Shown piece after piece: positions 8,331 to 17,312 of a stretch of 53,509 nucleotides of DNA (its first letter is position 1; each line of letters begins with the position of its first letter). The DNA is from Bacteroidota bacterium (lineage in GTDB: Bacteria > Bacteroidota > Bacteroidia > JABEUT01), in the NCBI GenBank assembly GCA_013288345.1, contig JABDCA010000009.1, positions 20,219-73,727 on the forward strand, read 5' to 3'. The notes under the pieces are model-generated. The model did not search any database. It had not been told where the DNA came from and saw nothing but the letters and a program-made list of their open reading frames with translations. Both the position numbers and the translations under genes were made by a program.

Positions 8331-8920
8331 TATGCTATTTCTTTACCGGTAAATGGAGGATACTCGTCAGTCAAGAATAATAAATATGCATTTACCCTTG
8401 TTGCCCAACGGTGTGTACCTACGTTAAACGCATGCATACCTGCAGGATATTTTCCGGTGAAAAGAACTGCCCACCATGCTATAAACGTAACAAAAGCAGT
8501 TCCTATTAAACGGAAAAACAGTAAAAAGCCATGCGGAATAGCCACATAGAATGCACCAAAAAAGGTACGCAACAACAGCAATCCTCTGCTTGAGTTTTCA
8601 GGATACGGTATATCGAGATTGGTTAAGGTATCTGAACCACCCGGAAAGAAAGAAGGATAACCATCAGAAAGATTACCCATTCTGGCAGCCAGGCGAAGTT
8701 GCCAGCGTAGCATACCTAGCTGATATTCGAAAAATGTTTGTGGATAACGGCCTGTAAACAGGATAACCCAGAAAGAGATAAAATGTACAATAGATGCCCA
8801 AATACTACAAAACATCAATAAAAAAGCATGTGGTAATTGGATGTAAAAAATTCCGAAGAAAGATCTCAATAACAACTGTCCTCGCGAATAACTTTCCTGG
8901 TGCGTAATTGTTAGCTTCAT
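8330..8920 (-). CDS. DUF4389 membrane protein with internal duplication
   Basis: 196 residues made of two homologous halves, about 10-95 and 113-193. Each half reads SxRGxLLLRxFFG, then PHxFLL, a membrane segment, LFTG[RK]YP, RW and finally YPxF, matching DUF4389. The function of the family is unknown; relatives often sit next to DUF4870 genes. It is the first gene of the operon leading to the M48 protease and has a well-formed promoter upstream. Confidence 0.8.
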   Translation of the reverse strand: MKLTITHQESYSRGQLLLRSFFGIFYIQLPHAFLLMFCSIWASIVHFISFWVILFTGRYPQTFFEYQLGMLRWQLRLAARMGNLSDGYPSFFPGGSDTLTNLDIPYPENSSRGLLLLRTFFGAFYVAIPHGFLLFFRLIGTAFVTFIAWWAVLFTGKYPAGMHAFNVGTHRWATRVNAYLLFLTDEYPPFTGKEIA

Positions 8921-8995
8921 GATAATAAGGCTTTAAATGGTTATTAATAATTAAATCTGCTCATCCTCACCGCCTTGCGACAGGTTTGATTCAGA

Positions 8996-9025
8996 CAAAT
9001 ATAAAAATCTATTTATAATTTCAAA
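8996..9025 (-). promoter_or_regulatory. Promoter of the DUF4389-DUF4870-M48 operon
   Basis: Minus strand: -33 TTTG (9022-9025), 18-base spacer, -7 TATATTTG (8996-9003). Both match the Bacteroidota consensus. The leader would be about 70 bases. Confidence 0.6.
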
Positions 9026-9036
9026 AATAAAACTTG

Positions 9037-9717
9037 TCATTTTATCTGATACCCAATCTTAAATCCTGCCTCAAAGTTTATAGTGGCATAATTTCCAGGT
9101 ATAACTGTAGTACCAGTCTCATCTGAATCGTAATTACTATCATCGCTATATTTCAACGCATCAACTTGCTGAGATGTTAAGGTAGTAGAAACATTTTTAA
9201 ACCTAACCCCCAAGCCTACATAACAATCAATAACAATTCTGCTTTTATGTAAAAACTGGCAGCCAAATTTTGCTGTCAGGCAATAAATATTTTTAAAATC
9301 ACGAAAAGTAGTTAAGTACGCAGGTGTTAAATGAATTGAATCCTGCCAGTTAAATTCTTGTTTTTTATACCTGCCTTCAATCGAAAAATATTCACCCGTT
9401 TCTTCTCTATTCAAATAATATTTGATTTCGAGCCTTGCATCATATCCTTTTACATCAGTCAGCCTACCACCAGTAAATTCATTAGTTAACCAATCATGTC
9501 CGTTTAATCCGAAATAACCACCCCCAGAAAAACATGCCGAAAAATTTTGATATAGTTTAATTTCTACTCCAATGGGATACGAAGGGCCAACGCCAGCATC
9601 AAAATATGCCAATGGAGGAATTTCAATACAAAACTTACTATCGCCCGAGCCTTGTTGTGCGTATAGCACTTTAACAAAAAACAATAGAAGGATTACAAGC
9701 CTGGCAGCCCTTTTCAT
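9037..9717 (-). CDS. Secreted outer-membrane beta-barrel-like protein
   Basis: 226 residues from the ATG at 9717 (the TTG three bases earlier is a less likely start). The signal peptide is MKRAARLVILLLFFVKVLYAQ. The mature part alternates hydrophobic and polar residues with many Tyr/Phe and Gly, including DARLEIKYYLN and FSIEGRYKKQEF, and ends in an aromatic-containing strand (AGFKIGYQIK), as in small outer-membrane barrels such as DUF3575 proteins. No specific function can be given. It is monocistronic and divergent from the Bat operon. Confidence 0.6.
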   Translation of the reverse strand: MKRAARLVILLLFFVKVLYAQQGSGDSKFCIEIPPLAYFDAGVGPSYPIGVEIKLYQNFSACFSGGGYFGLNGHDWLTNEFTGGRLTDVKGYDARLEIKYYLNREETGEYFSIEGRYKKQEFNWQDSIHLTPAYLTTFRDFKNIYCLTAKFGCQFLHKSRIVIDCYVGLGVRFKNVSTTLTSQQVDALKYSDDSNYDSDETGTTVIPGNYATINFEAGFKIGYQIK

Positions 9718-9721
9718 CAAA

Positions 9722-9729
9722 CAAATATA
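9722..9729 (-). promoter_or_regulatory. Possible -7 element close to the barrel gene start
   Basis: Minus-strand TATATTTG ends only 4 bases before the ATG at 9717. If used, the transcript would be almost leaderless, so this may be coincidence. Confidence 0.3.
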
Positions 9730-9787
9730 CCTAAATGGCTTAACAATTTTTAACAGGCTGTTTTATAAGGCCTTATCATTAGTCGGT

Positions 9788-9795
9788 TATCTTTG
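9788..9795 (+). promoter_or_regulatory. -7 element of the Bat operon promoter
   Basis: TATCTTTG matches TAnnTTTG and lies 24 bases before the ATG at 9820. It also explains why the in-frame TTG at 9793 is not a start: that triplet is part of the promoter. Confidence 0.6.
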
Positions 9796-9819
9796 CTATC
9801 CTTAAAACTAAAAACTGCT

Positions 9820-10806
9820 ATGGTTGATATTAAAGAATTAAATGAACGTATCCAGAAGGAGAGCGCTTTTGTGGACCTCCTTAACCTGGAAATGGAAAAA
9901 GTAATTGTAGGCCAAAAGTATATGGTTGAAAGACTGATGGTGGGCCTGCTATCTAACGGGCACATTTTGCTTGAAGGTGTACCCGGCCTTGCTAAAACAC
10001 TGGCTATTAAAACGCTCTCATCTACTATCGATGCAAGCTTTAGCCGCATACAGTTTACACCCGACCTGTTACCTGCCGATTTGGTTGGTACTATGATATA
10101 CAACCAACGTAAGGAAGAATTCACGGTGCGTAAGGGGCCTATTTTTGCCAACTTTATATTGGCCGATGAAATAAACCGTGCACCGGCAAAGGTTCAGAGC
10201 GCTTTGCTCGAGGCCATGCAGGAACGCCAGGTAACCATAGGCGACACTACCTTTAAACTACCAGAACCTTTTTTAGTATTGGCAACCCAGAACCCAATCG
10301 AACAGGAAGGTACCTATTCATTGCCTGAAGCACAGGTGGACAGGTTTATGTTGAAAGTAGTTATTCATTATCCGCTAAAGGCTGATGAACAAAAAATTAT
10401 GCGCCAGAATCTGGCACAAGACTTCCCACAGCCACAACACATACTTAAGCCCGATGATATTACAAGGGCGCGTAAGCTGGTTAAGGAAGTATATATGGAT
10501 GAGAAGATAGAGAAATATATACTGGATATTGTATTCTCTACCCGTTCGCCAAAAGAATATAAGCTCGACAAATATGCATCAATGATAAGCTACGGTGGTT
10601 CGCCGCGTGCAAGTATTAGCATGGCTTATGCTGCCAAGGCTTATGCATTCATTAAACGCAGGGGCTATGTAATACCGGAAGACGTGCGTGCAATATGCCA
10701 CGATGTATTGCGTCACCGTATCGGGCTTACATACGAAGCTGAAGCTGAAAACATTACACCTGAAACTATTATAACCGATATACTTAATACGGTTGAAGTT
10801 CCTTAA
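9820..10806 (+). CDS. MoxR-family AAA+ ATPase
   Basis: 328 residues from the ATG at 9820. Walker A GVPGLAKT is at residues 53-60, Walker B ILADEINRAPAKVQSALLEAMQE, sensor 1 LATQNPIEQEGTYSLPEAQ and sensor 2 SPRAS. This is the MRP subfamily of MoxR ATPases, which act as chaperones together with DUF58 and VWA proteins encoded beside them. It is the first gene of the eight-gene Bat operon; the DUF58 gene starts 18 bases after its stop. Confidence 0.93.
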   Translation: MVDIKELNERIQKESAFVDLLNLEMEKVIVGQKYMVERLMVGLLSNGHILLEGVPGLAKTLAIKTLSSTIDASFSRIQFTPDLLPADLVGTMIYNQRKEEFTVRKGPIFANFILADEINRAPAKVQSALLEAMQERQVTIGDTTFKLPEPFLVLATQNPIEQEGTYSLPEAQVDRFMLKVVIHYPLKADEQKIMRQNLAQDFPQPQHILKPDDITRARKLVKEVYMDEKIEKYILDIVFSTRSPKEYKLDKYASMISYGGSPRASISMAYAAKAYAFIKRRGYVIPEDVRAICHDVLRHRIGLTYEAEAENITPETIITDILNTVEVP

Positions 10807-10824
10807 TAGTGACAAGTGACCATT

Positions 10825-11694
10825 ATGGAAACGACTGAGTTATTAAAAAAAGTAAGAAAGATCGAGATTAAAACGCGTGGACTTTCGCAGGAATTATTTT
10901 CCGGCGAATACCATACGGCCTTTAAGGGACGTGGTATGTCTTTTAGTGAAGTGCGCGAATATCAGGTTGGTGATGAAATACGCGCCATAGACTGGAATGT
11001 AACGGCCCGCTTCGGCCATCCGTATGTAAAGGTATTTGAAGAAGAACGCGAACTAACTGTAATGATATTGGTGGATGTGAGTGGTTCGGAAAGCTTTGGT
11101 ACACGCAAGCAGTTTAAGCAGGATATGATAACCGAATTATGTGCAGTACTTGCCTTTTCGGCTATACAGAATAATGATAAAATTGGCGTATTGTTCTTCT
11201 CTGATATAGTAGAGTTGTTCATTCCGCCTAAAAAAGGCAAATCGCATATACTACATATTATAAGGCAGTTGTTAGAGTTTAAGCCAAAGAGTACCAAAAC
11301 AAATATCACACAAGCTTTGCGCTATTTTACCAATGCCATTAAAAAGAAAAGTATCGCCTTTGTTATATCCGACTTTATGGATTCGGGCTTTAGCGATGCG
11401 CTTAAAATTGCATCGGGCAAACACGATGTAATTGCTTTACGCATTTACGATAAACGGGAAAGGGAACTGCCCGATATGGGCCTTATAAAAGTAAAGGATG
11501 CCGAAAGCGGAAAGATGATGTGGCTCGACACCTCAAGTAAATCGGTTAGGAACCATTATTATGCAGCAGTACGTGAAAGGGAACAGATGGTGAAAGATAT
11601 TTTTCTGCGCAGCGGAGTTGATACAGCAAGTATTGCCACTGATGAATCATACATTGGCCCCTTAACTACCTTATTTAAGAGCAGAGGCAAATGA
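10825..11694 (+). CDS. DUF58 protein of the Bat operon
   Basis: 289 residues from the ATG at 10825; the GTG at 10816 is less likely. The N-terminal half carries the DUF58 hallmark REYQVGDEIRAIDWNVTAR, followed by a VWA-like fold starting ILVDVSGSESFG (MIDAS-like DxSxS). No membrane segment is seen, so it is probably cytoplasmic and works with the MoxR ATPase. The stop overlaps the next start as ATGA. Confidence 0.92.
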   Translation: METTELLKKVRKIEIKTRGLSQELFSGEYHTAFKGRGMSFSEVREYQVGDEIRAIDWNVTARFGHPYVKVFEEERELTVMILVDVSGSESFGTRKQFKQDMITELCAVLAFSAIQNNDKIGVLFFSDIVELFIPPKKGKSHILHIIRQLLEFKPKSTKTNITQALRYFTNAIKKKSIAFVISDFMDSGFSDALKIASGKHDVIALRIYDKRERELPDMGLIKVKDAESGKMMWLDTSSKSVRNHYYAAVREREQMVKDIFLRSGVDTASIATDESYIGPLTTLFKSRGK

Positions 11695-12728
11695 TAAAAC
11701 AATCAGTTCATAAAGTTTTTAAAGTTCATAAAGTCTTTTTGGCTTTTTGCTTTATGAACTTTATGAACGTTCAACTCTGTTTCGCACAAGAAGTACATGT
11801 TACTGCCGGTATCGACAGCACTGTAATTGTTATTGGCAACCAAACCCATCTGCATATTAAAGTCAGCTACGATGCTAAGAATGGAGTGCCTAAAATACAA
11901 TGGCCGTTCATCTCCGATTCGCTTGTATCGAAAGTGCATGTAGTAAGCAAATCGAAGATCGATACCGTTATACCTGACCGCTCTAACCCAAGCCGACAGT
12001 CTCAAACACAGGACCTTGTTATAACCTCATTCGATTCCGGTTATTATGCAATACCGCCATTCCAGTTTGTAGTAAACGGCGATACTGCTCATCCTGTAAT
12101 GAGCGATGCATTACTGATGCAGGTAAGGACATTCCCTGTAGACACGGCCAAAGGATTCAGAGATATAAAAGGCCCCATACAGGTAAAATATCCTATCATA
12201 CTAATTATAACATATGTAATTATAGGATGGGCTGTACTTACATTATTAGTGTTACTGTTTTACTATTTGTTTAAAAAGAAAAAAACAACTGAAGTAGTCG
12301 AAATTAAGGCTCCACCTATTGACCCTCACATTAAAGCCATTAAAGCTTTAGAAGATTTGGCCATGAAGAAATTATGGCAGGAAGGAAAGATTAAAGAATA
12401 CTATAGTGGTATATCTGATATTTTGCGCGTATATCTTGATGATAGATACAACCTTGGTGCACTTGAAATGACCACCGATGAAATAGTTTATGCGCTGAGA
12501 AGAGTTGATTTGAATGAATTACTGAAAACCAAACTACGGCAGATGCTGGTATTATCAGATCTGGTAAAGTTTGCCAAGGAACAGCCATTGCCATACGAGC
12601 ATGAATCTATAATGGTTAGCGCCATTGATTTTATAAATCAAAGCACAGTAACACCCAAGCCTGAAGAAAAGGTAAGTCCTGAAGTTGCACCTGCACCCCA
12701 ACCGGAAAACAATACACCTGCGGCATGA
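11691..12728 (+). CDS. BatD-like membrane-anchored protein; signal peptide contains an intergenic-type repeat
   Basis: 345 residues. The ATG overlaps the DUF58 stop as ATGA, which fixes the start. The signal peptide, ending CFAQ, is unusual: codons 6-27 lie in an inverted repeat (11706-11769) and give VHKVFKVHKVF followed by FMNFMN. The exported part (about 35-165) is an Ig-like/BatD-like domain with SFDSGYYAIPPFQF. A membrane segment (about 174-203) precedes a charged cytoplasmic tail. Proteins of this type sit between DUF58 and batA in Bacteroidota Bat operons and are distant relatives of BatD. The role in the complex is not known. Confidence 0.82.
   Translation: MIKQSVHKVFKVHKVFLAFCFMNFMNVQLCFAQEVHVTAGIDSTVIVIGNQTHLHIKVSYDAKNGVPKIQWPFISDSLVSKVHVVSKSKIDTVIPDRSNPSRQSQTQDLVITSFDSGYYAIPPFQFVVNGDTAHPVMSDALLMQVRTFPVDTAKGFRDIKGPIQVKYPIILIITYVIIGWAVLTLLVLLFYYLFKKKKTTEVVEIKAPPIDPHIKAIKALEDLAMKKLWQEGKIKEYYSGISDILRVYLDDRYNLGALEMTTDEIVYALRRVDLNELLKTKLRQMLVLSDLVKFAKEQPLPYEHESIMVSAIDFINQSTVTPKPEEKVSPEVAPAPQPENNTPAA
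11706..11769. repeat. GTTCATAAAG inverted repeat inside a coding region
   Basis: Two direct GTTCATAAAG copies on the left (11706-11715, 11724-11733) face two reverse copies on the right. AAGTTCATAAAG (11722-11733) is an exact complement of CTTTATGAACTT (11750-11761) with a 16-base loop. Repeats with this look are normally intergenic; here the repeat is inside codons 6-27. Confidence 0.85.
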
Positions 12729-13738
12729 GCTTCTACGACAACATAAAATTTGCCCATCCCGGCTTGCTATGGCTGCTGCTCATCTTAGCGCCGTTAATTG
12801 CATTTTATGTATTCAGGAATAACTATGCAGTTGCAGATATTGCTATGCCCCTGCCATGGAAGACAGAGAACATACCTAATACAAGAACTTATAAAAACTA
12901 TTTGCGCCATGCACTATTTGGTTTGCGTATGCTGGTTGTTGCATTGCTTATTGTAATTATTGCCCGGCCCCAATCAAGCACGAGTTGGAAAAACATTACC
13001 AGCGAGGGCATTGACATTATTATAGCACTCGATATTTCGGGTAGTATGCTATCGAAAGACTTTACCCCAAACCGCATTGATGCTGCGAAATCGGTAGCCT
13101 CTACATTTATAGAAAGCCGTCCTGCCGATAAAATTGGCCTGGTAATTTTCAGCGGGCAAGCTTTTACCCAGTGCCCACTCACTACCGACCATGCAGTAAT
13201 TAAAAACCTGTTTGCCAAAGTGCATACAGGCATGGTTGACGATGGCACTGCTATTGGCGATGGCTTGGCAACAGCAGTTAACCGTATTAAAGATGATAAA
13301 GTAAAAAGCAAAGTGATCATTCTGCTTACCGATGGTGTAAACAACATGGGCTCTATTGCTCCTTTAACTGCCGCCGAAATTGCTAAGGTATTTGGAGTGA
13401 GGGTTTATACCATTGGTGTAGGTACAAAAGGCAAAGCGCTTACACCTGTTGCCATGATGCCCGACGGAACATACCAATATAGCATGCAGGATGTAGAGAT
13501 TGACGAAGCGCTGTTACAGCAAATTGCATCGGGAACAGGAGGGCAATATTTCAGGGCAACCGATAATGCAAGCCTTGGTAAGATATATAAGGAGATAGAT
13601 AAAATGGAAAAATCGAGGATTGAAGAAAAGGATTATACCGATAGAGCAGAAGAGTTTTTACCTTTTGCAATTGCTGCAGCTTTGTTATTATCTATGGAAT
13701 TACTTTTAAAGAATACTGTTTTAAAAACCGTACCGTAA
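12725..13738 (+). CDS. batA: BatA, VWA-domain membrane protein
   Basis: 337 residues. There are two membrane segments near the N-terminus (about 12-30 and 55-78), a VWA domain with MIDAS motif DISGSM near residue 98 and LLTDGVNN further on, and a last membrane segment near 310-330. BatA and BatB are the paired VWA proteins of the Bat complex, which was linked to aerotolerance in Bacteroides fragilis; the molecular role is still unclear. The start overlaps the previous stop (ATGA at 12725) and the stop directly abuts batB. Confidence 0.92.
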   Translation: MSFYDNIKFAHPGLLWLLLILAPLIAFYVFRNNYAVADIAMPLPWKTENIPNTRTYKNYLRHALFGLRMLVVALLIVIIARPQSSTSWKNITSEGIDIIIALDISGSMLSKDFTPNRIDAAKSVASTFIESRPADKIGLVIFSGQAFTQCPLTTDHAVIKNLFAKVHTGMVDDGTAIGDGLATAVNRIKDDKVKSKVIILLTDGVNNMGSIAPLTAAEIAKVFGVRVYTIGVGTKGKALTPVAMMPDGTYQYSMQDVEIDEALLQQIASGTGGQYFRATDNASLGKIYKEIDKMEKSRIEEKDYTDRAEEFLPFAIAAALLLSMELLLKNTVLKTVP

Positions 13739-14791
13739 ATGTTGCAATTGGCACATAAAATATTCTTTTACGCATTGGCAATTGTGCCTGTTGCGGTACT
13801 TGTGTATTGGCTGGCCCTTTATACACGTAAAAAAAAGATTAAGAATTTTGCCGAAATGCCTCTTTTCAACAGGTTGGCACCTGATAGCTCATCATCGAAA
13901 AGAAACCTGAAATTCATTCTTTCGCTTGTAGCTATTACCCTTATTGTAATTGCAATAATAGACCCTGAAATAGGTTCGCATTTGGAAAGTGTGGAACGTA
14001 AAGGTTCAGATATTGTAATATGCCTCGATGTATCGAACAGTATGAATGCCCAGGATATTACCCCAAGCAGGCTCGAACGTGCTAAAATTGATATTGAAAA
14101 ACTATTAGGCGAAATGCAAGGCGATAGAATTGCATTAGTAGTTTTTGCCGGTGAACCTTTTGTGCAGCTTCCGCTTACAACTGATTACGGGGCAGCTAAG
14201 ATGTTCTTACAAACCGTTAACACAAATATGGTTCCTGTGCAGGGAACATCTATAGGAACAGCATTGAATATGTCAGCGGACCTGTTTGCGCAAGAGGCTC
14301 ATTCCGATGCCCGCAGCAAGTCCATCATATTAATAACTGACGGTGAGAATTTTGAAGACGATGCCCTATCTGCTGCAAAAACTGCTGCTGAACGTGGTAT
14401 AACAATTCATACCATTGCAATGGGCTCTGCCGATGGTGCACCCATACCTACCTTTACCAACGGCCAGCAAACTGGCTTTATGAAAGACAAAGACGGCACC
14501 ACGGTTGTAACCAAACTCGACCTTAATCTTATGCAACAAATTGCCGCTGCCGGCGGTGGCAGTTGTGTAAGGGCATCTGCATCTGATGCGGGATTAGAAA
14601 CAATACTTGGTCAGATACGGAAGATGGGCAAGAAAATTGTAGATGAGAAAGTGTACAGAGATTATGATGAACAATATGAATTATTTATCATCCCAGCCTT
14701 GCTCATTCTTCTGATAGATATTTTTATTACTGAAAGAAAAACGAAGTGGTACCAGAAATTAAACATCTTTGGAACAGGTAATGACAAGTAA
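13739..14791 (+). CDS. batB: BatB, VWA-domain membrane protein
   Basis: 350 residues, paralogous to BatA. The N-terminal membrane segments are at about 8-26 and 58-77. The VWA domain has MIDAS DVSNSM near 97, GTSIGTALN and IILITDGENFEDDA. A C-terminal membrane segment near 320-335 follows. The ATG is the base after the batA stop. The last codons overlap batC. Confidence 0.92.
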   Translation: MLQLAHKIFFYALAIVPVAVLVYWLALYTRKKKIKNFAEMPLFNRLAPDSSSSKRNLKFILSLVAITLIVIAIIDPEIGSHLESVERKGSDIVICLDVSNSMNAQDITPSRLERAKIDIEKLLGEMQGDRIALVVFAGEPFVQLPLTTDYGAAKMFLQTVNTNMVPVQGTSIGTALNMSADLFAQEAHSDARSKSIILITDGENFEDDALSAAKTAAERGITIHTIAMGSADGAPIPTFTNGQQTGFMKDKDGTTVVTKLDLNLMQQIAAAGGGSCVRASASDAGLETILGQIRKMGKKIVDEKVYRDYDEQYELFIIPALLILLIDIFITERKTKWYQKLNIFGTGNDK

Positions 14792-15479
14792 ACATCTGAC
14801 ATATATCTGTATTATTTCTTCTATGCTTATAGGAGTTAGTAACAGCTTTGCACAGCAAGGAGATGTTCATTTGCATAATGGCAATAAAGATTATGCAGCT
14901 AAAGATTATAAATCGGCAGCAGATGAATACCAAAAGGCATTGAGTGATAAATCTGCCGCATTGCAAGGGAAATTTAACTTAGGTGATGCCTATTACAGGC
15001 AAGGGCAATATGACCAGGCAATGGATGAGTATAAGCAGGCGCTATCGATGACACGAGACCAGGCTTTAATGGCACATGCTTATCACAACATTGGTAACTC
15101 ATTATTGCAGCAACGTAAATTTGAAGAAAGTATAAAAGCTTATGAAAACGCTTTATATAATAACTGTAAAGACGATGACACCCGCTATAACCTTGCTTTT
15201 GCACAAACCATGCTAAAACATCAACAGGACCAGCAAAAACAAAAACAGCAAAAGAAAAAACCTGATCCAAAAGACCAGCAAAAGCAAAAAGATCAGGACA
15301 ATAAGGATAAAGAGAATAAAGACAAACAAAACAAGGACCAGCAGCAACAGCAGGATAAAATATCGAAACAGGATGCACAACGTATGTTAGATGCACTTAA
15401 TAACGATGAAAAGAATCTGCAGGATAAATTACAGAAGAAAAAAGCAGTTGGGCAAAAACAAATTGAGAAAAACTGGTAA
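14781..15479 (+). CDS. batC: BatC, periplasmic TPR protein
   Basis: 232 residues from the ATG at 14781, which follows GGAACAGGT and overlaps the batB end by 11 bases; the TTG at 14769 is less likely. The signal peptide ends SFAQQ. At least three TPR units (about 25-135) are followed by a very Lys/Gln/Asp-rich tail of about 70 residues (runs such as KQKQQKKKPDPKDQQ). BatC is thought to be the TPR scaffold that joins the VWA proteins in the periplasm. Confidence 0.88.
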   Translation: MTSKHLTYICIISSMLIGVSNSFAQQGDVHLHNGNKDYAAKDYKSAADEYQKALSDKSAALQGKFNLGDAYYRQGQYDQAMDEYKQALSMTRDQALMAHAYHNIGNSLLQQRKFEESIKAYENALYNNCKDDDTRYNLAFAQTMLKHQQDQQKQKQQKKKPDPKDQQKQKDQDNKDKENKDKQNKDQQQQQDKISKQDAQRMLDALNNDEKNLQDKLQKKKAVGQKQIEKNW

Positions 15480-15482
15480 GCG

Positions 15483-17312
15483 GTGAAAGCAGGAAGATTA
15501 ACATATCTGTTGTTTTTTGCACTTGCATGGGCAGGGTGCTTAACCCTTCATGCCCAGGATTTTACTGCTGCTGTATCTAAATCTACTGTTGGAGTTGGCG
15601 AGCAATTCCAGATTGATTTTACATTGAATGGTAACGGCAATAATTTTTCACCGCCTTCTTTTTCTGATTTTCAAAATGCTGGGGGGCCATACCAATCATC
15701 AAGCTTTCAATCGGTTAACGGAGTAAACTCCCAGTCCATTACACTTACGTATGTATTAATACCAAGAAAAGAAGGAACCTTTACCATTGGTTCTGCCACC
15801 ATACATTCGGGTGGTAAAACCCTTAGTTCGAATAGTGTAACTATTAAAGTAGTTAAAGCCGGTGCAAGTGCACAGCAAAATACCACTGCAAAACAAGGCA
15901 GCAGTTCCTCTTCACAAGGATCGATGAGTGACGACCAGGTAAAGCAAAACCTATTTATAAGGGTTATTCCGGAGAAAACAAAAGTTTACCAGGGCGAGGC
16001 AATTCCAATTACCATTAAAGTATACAGTCGTGTTGAATTACAGGGCTTCCAGGATGCTACCATGCCCGACTATACAGGATTTTATTGTGAAAATGTACCA
16101 CAAAAAGGGCAGATGTCGCTTACCCGCGAAAACGTAAACGGAGTAGCATACCAGGCTGTTGTGTTTAAGCAAAGCGTTATTTTTCCGCAACATGCCGGCA
16201 AGCTAAAAATTGACCCCGCTACTGCACAATGTGTGGTAATGGAACGCGTAAAAAACAATGACCCTAATGATATTTTCGGGCAATTTTTCGGTTCTGTAAA
16301 AAAGGCAGTTTATACTATTAAGAGCGAACCAATCATCATTGATGTAATGCCCCTACCCCATACCGACAAAGAGTTTTCGGGCATGGTTGGGCACATTACC
16401 ATAAAGAGCACACTAGATAAAAGCACCGTAAAAGCAAACGACGCCGTTAACCTGAATGTAACAGTGTCGGGTGATGGAGAATTAAAACTTATCGATTCCA
16501 TACCTTTTAAGTTCCCTGTTGATTTTGATCATTATGATGCTAAAATAAAAGACAATTTAAATGTTACTCCATCCGGAGTGAGTGGTTCAAGAAACTTTAG
16601 CTACCTTATTATTCCGCGCCACCAAGGCAATTTTAAAATACCACCTGTAGATTTTACTTATTTCGACCCCGGTAAGAAATCGTATGTTACTTTAAACATA
16701 CCCGAAATGGGCCTTGATGTTGCCAAAGGAGATAACAACAGCGCGGCAGTAACTGTAAACGCACCTGTAAACAAAGAAGATGTGAAAGTGCTTGGCAGCG
16801 ATATTCGCTATATACATACCGGCCATATGCCTGCTTATCAATCTGATGATTATTTCCTTTACTCTCTGCCATTTTATGCCGGAATATTTTCTCCGTTATT
16901 TGGCTTTATAGTCTTTTTGTTTGCCAGGAGAAGATACATTGAACTGCATAAAGATGCCGTTGGACTAAAGCAACGTGGCGCTACGCGTATGGCCAAGAAA
17001 CGGCTCAAAACAGCTAATAGCTTTATCGCGTCGAACAATAAAGAAAAGTTTTACGATGAACTGCACACTGCCATTAACAGCTACCTCAGCGATAAATTCA
17101 CCATACCGGTTGCTGACCTGTCGAGGGAAACGGTTACAAATAAATTAACTGAAAAGAGTGTGAGCACGGAAACCCTGCAACAACTTTCGACAGTATTAGA
17201 CAATTGCGAGTTTGCCCGTTATGCACCGGCATCGGTAACAGGCAACCTGAATGAAGTATATGAATCGGCTGTAACCTTAATCACCAAATTGGAAGATGAA
17301 ATTGCGCGCTAA
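15483..17312 (+). CDS. batD: BatD, large exported Ig-like protein with membrane anchor
   Basis: 609 residues with a GTG start at 15483, 3 bases after the batC stop; no better-placed ATG is near. The signal peptide ends LHAQDF. The BatD domain starts FTAAVSKSTVGVGEQFQIDF and includes further Ig-like repeats to about residue 420, with the DKSTVKANDAVNLNVTVSGDGELKLI motif. One membrane segment lies near 463-483 (FIVFLFARRR at its end). A cytoplasmic tail of about 120 residues follows (a Bat-specific helical domain). It overlaps batE by 17 bases. Confidence 0.9.
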   Translation: MKAGRLTYLLFFALAWAGCLTLHAQDFTAAVSKSTVGVGEQFQIDFTLNGNGNNFSPPSFSDFQNAGGPYQSSSFQSVNGVNSQSITLTYVLIPRKEGTFTIGSATIHSGGKTLSSNSVTIKVVKAGASAQQNTTAKQGSSSSSQGSMSDDQVKQNLFIRVIPEKTKVYQGEAIPITIKVYSRVELQGFQDATMPDYTGFYCENVPQKGQMSLTRENVNGVAYQAVVFKQSVIFPQHAGKLKIDPATAQCVVMERVKNNDPNDIFGQFFGSVKKAVYTIKSEPIIIDVMPLPHTDKEFSGMVGHITIKSTLDKSTVKANDAVNLNVTVSGDGELKLIDSIPFKFPVDFDHYDAKIKDNLNVTPSGVSGSRNFSYLIIPRHQGNFKIPPVDFTYFDPGKKSYVTLNIPEMGLDVAKGDNNSAAVTVNAPVNKEDVKVLGSDIRYIHTGHMPAYQSDDYFLYSLPFYAGIFSPLFGFIVFLFARRRYIELHKDAVGLKQRGATRMAKKRLKTANSFIASNNKEKFYDELHTAINSYLSDKFTIPVADLSRETVTNKLTEKSVSTETLQQLSTVLDNCEFARYAPASVTGNLNEVYESAVTLITKLEDEIAR

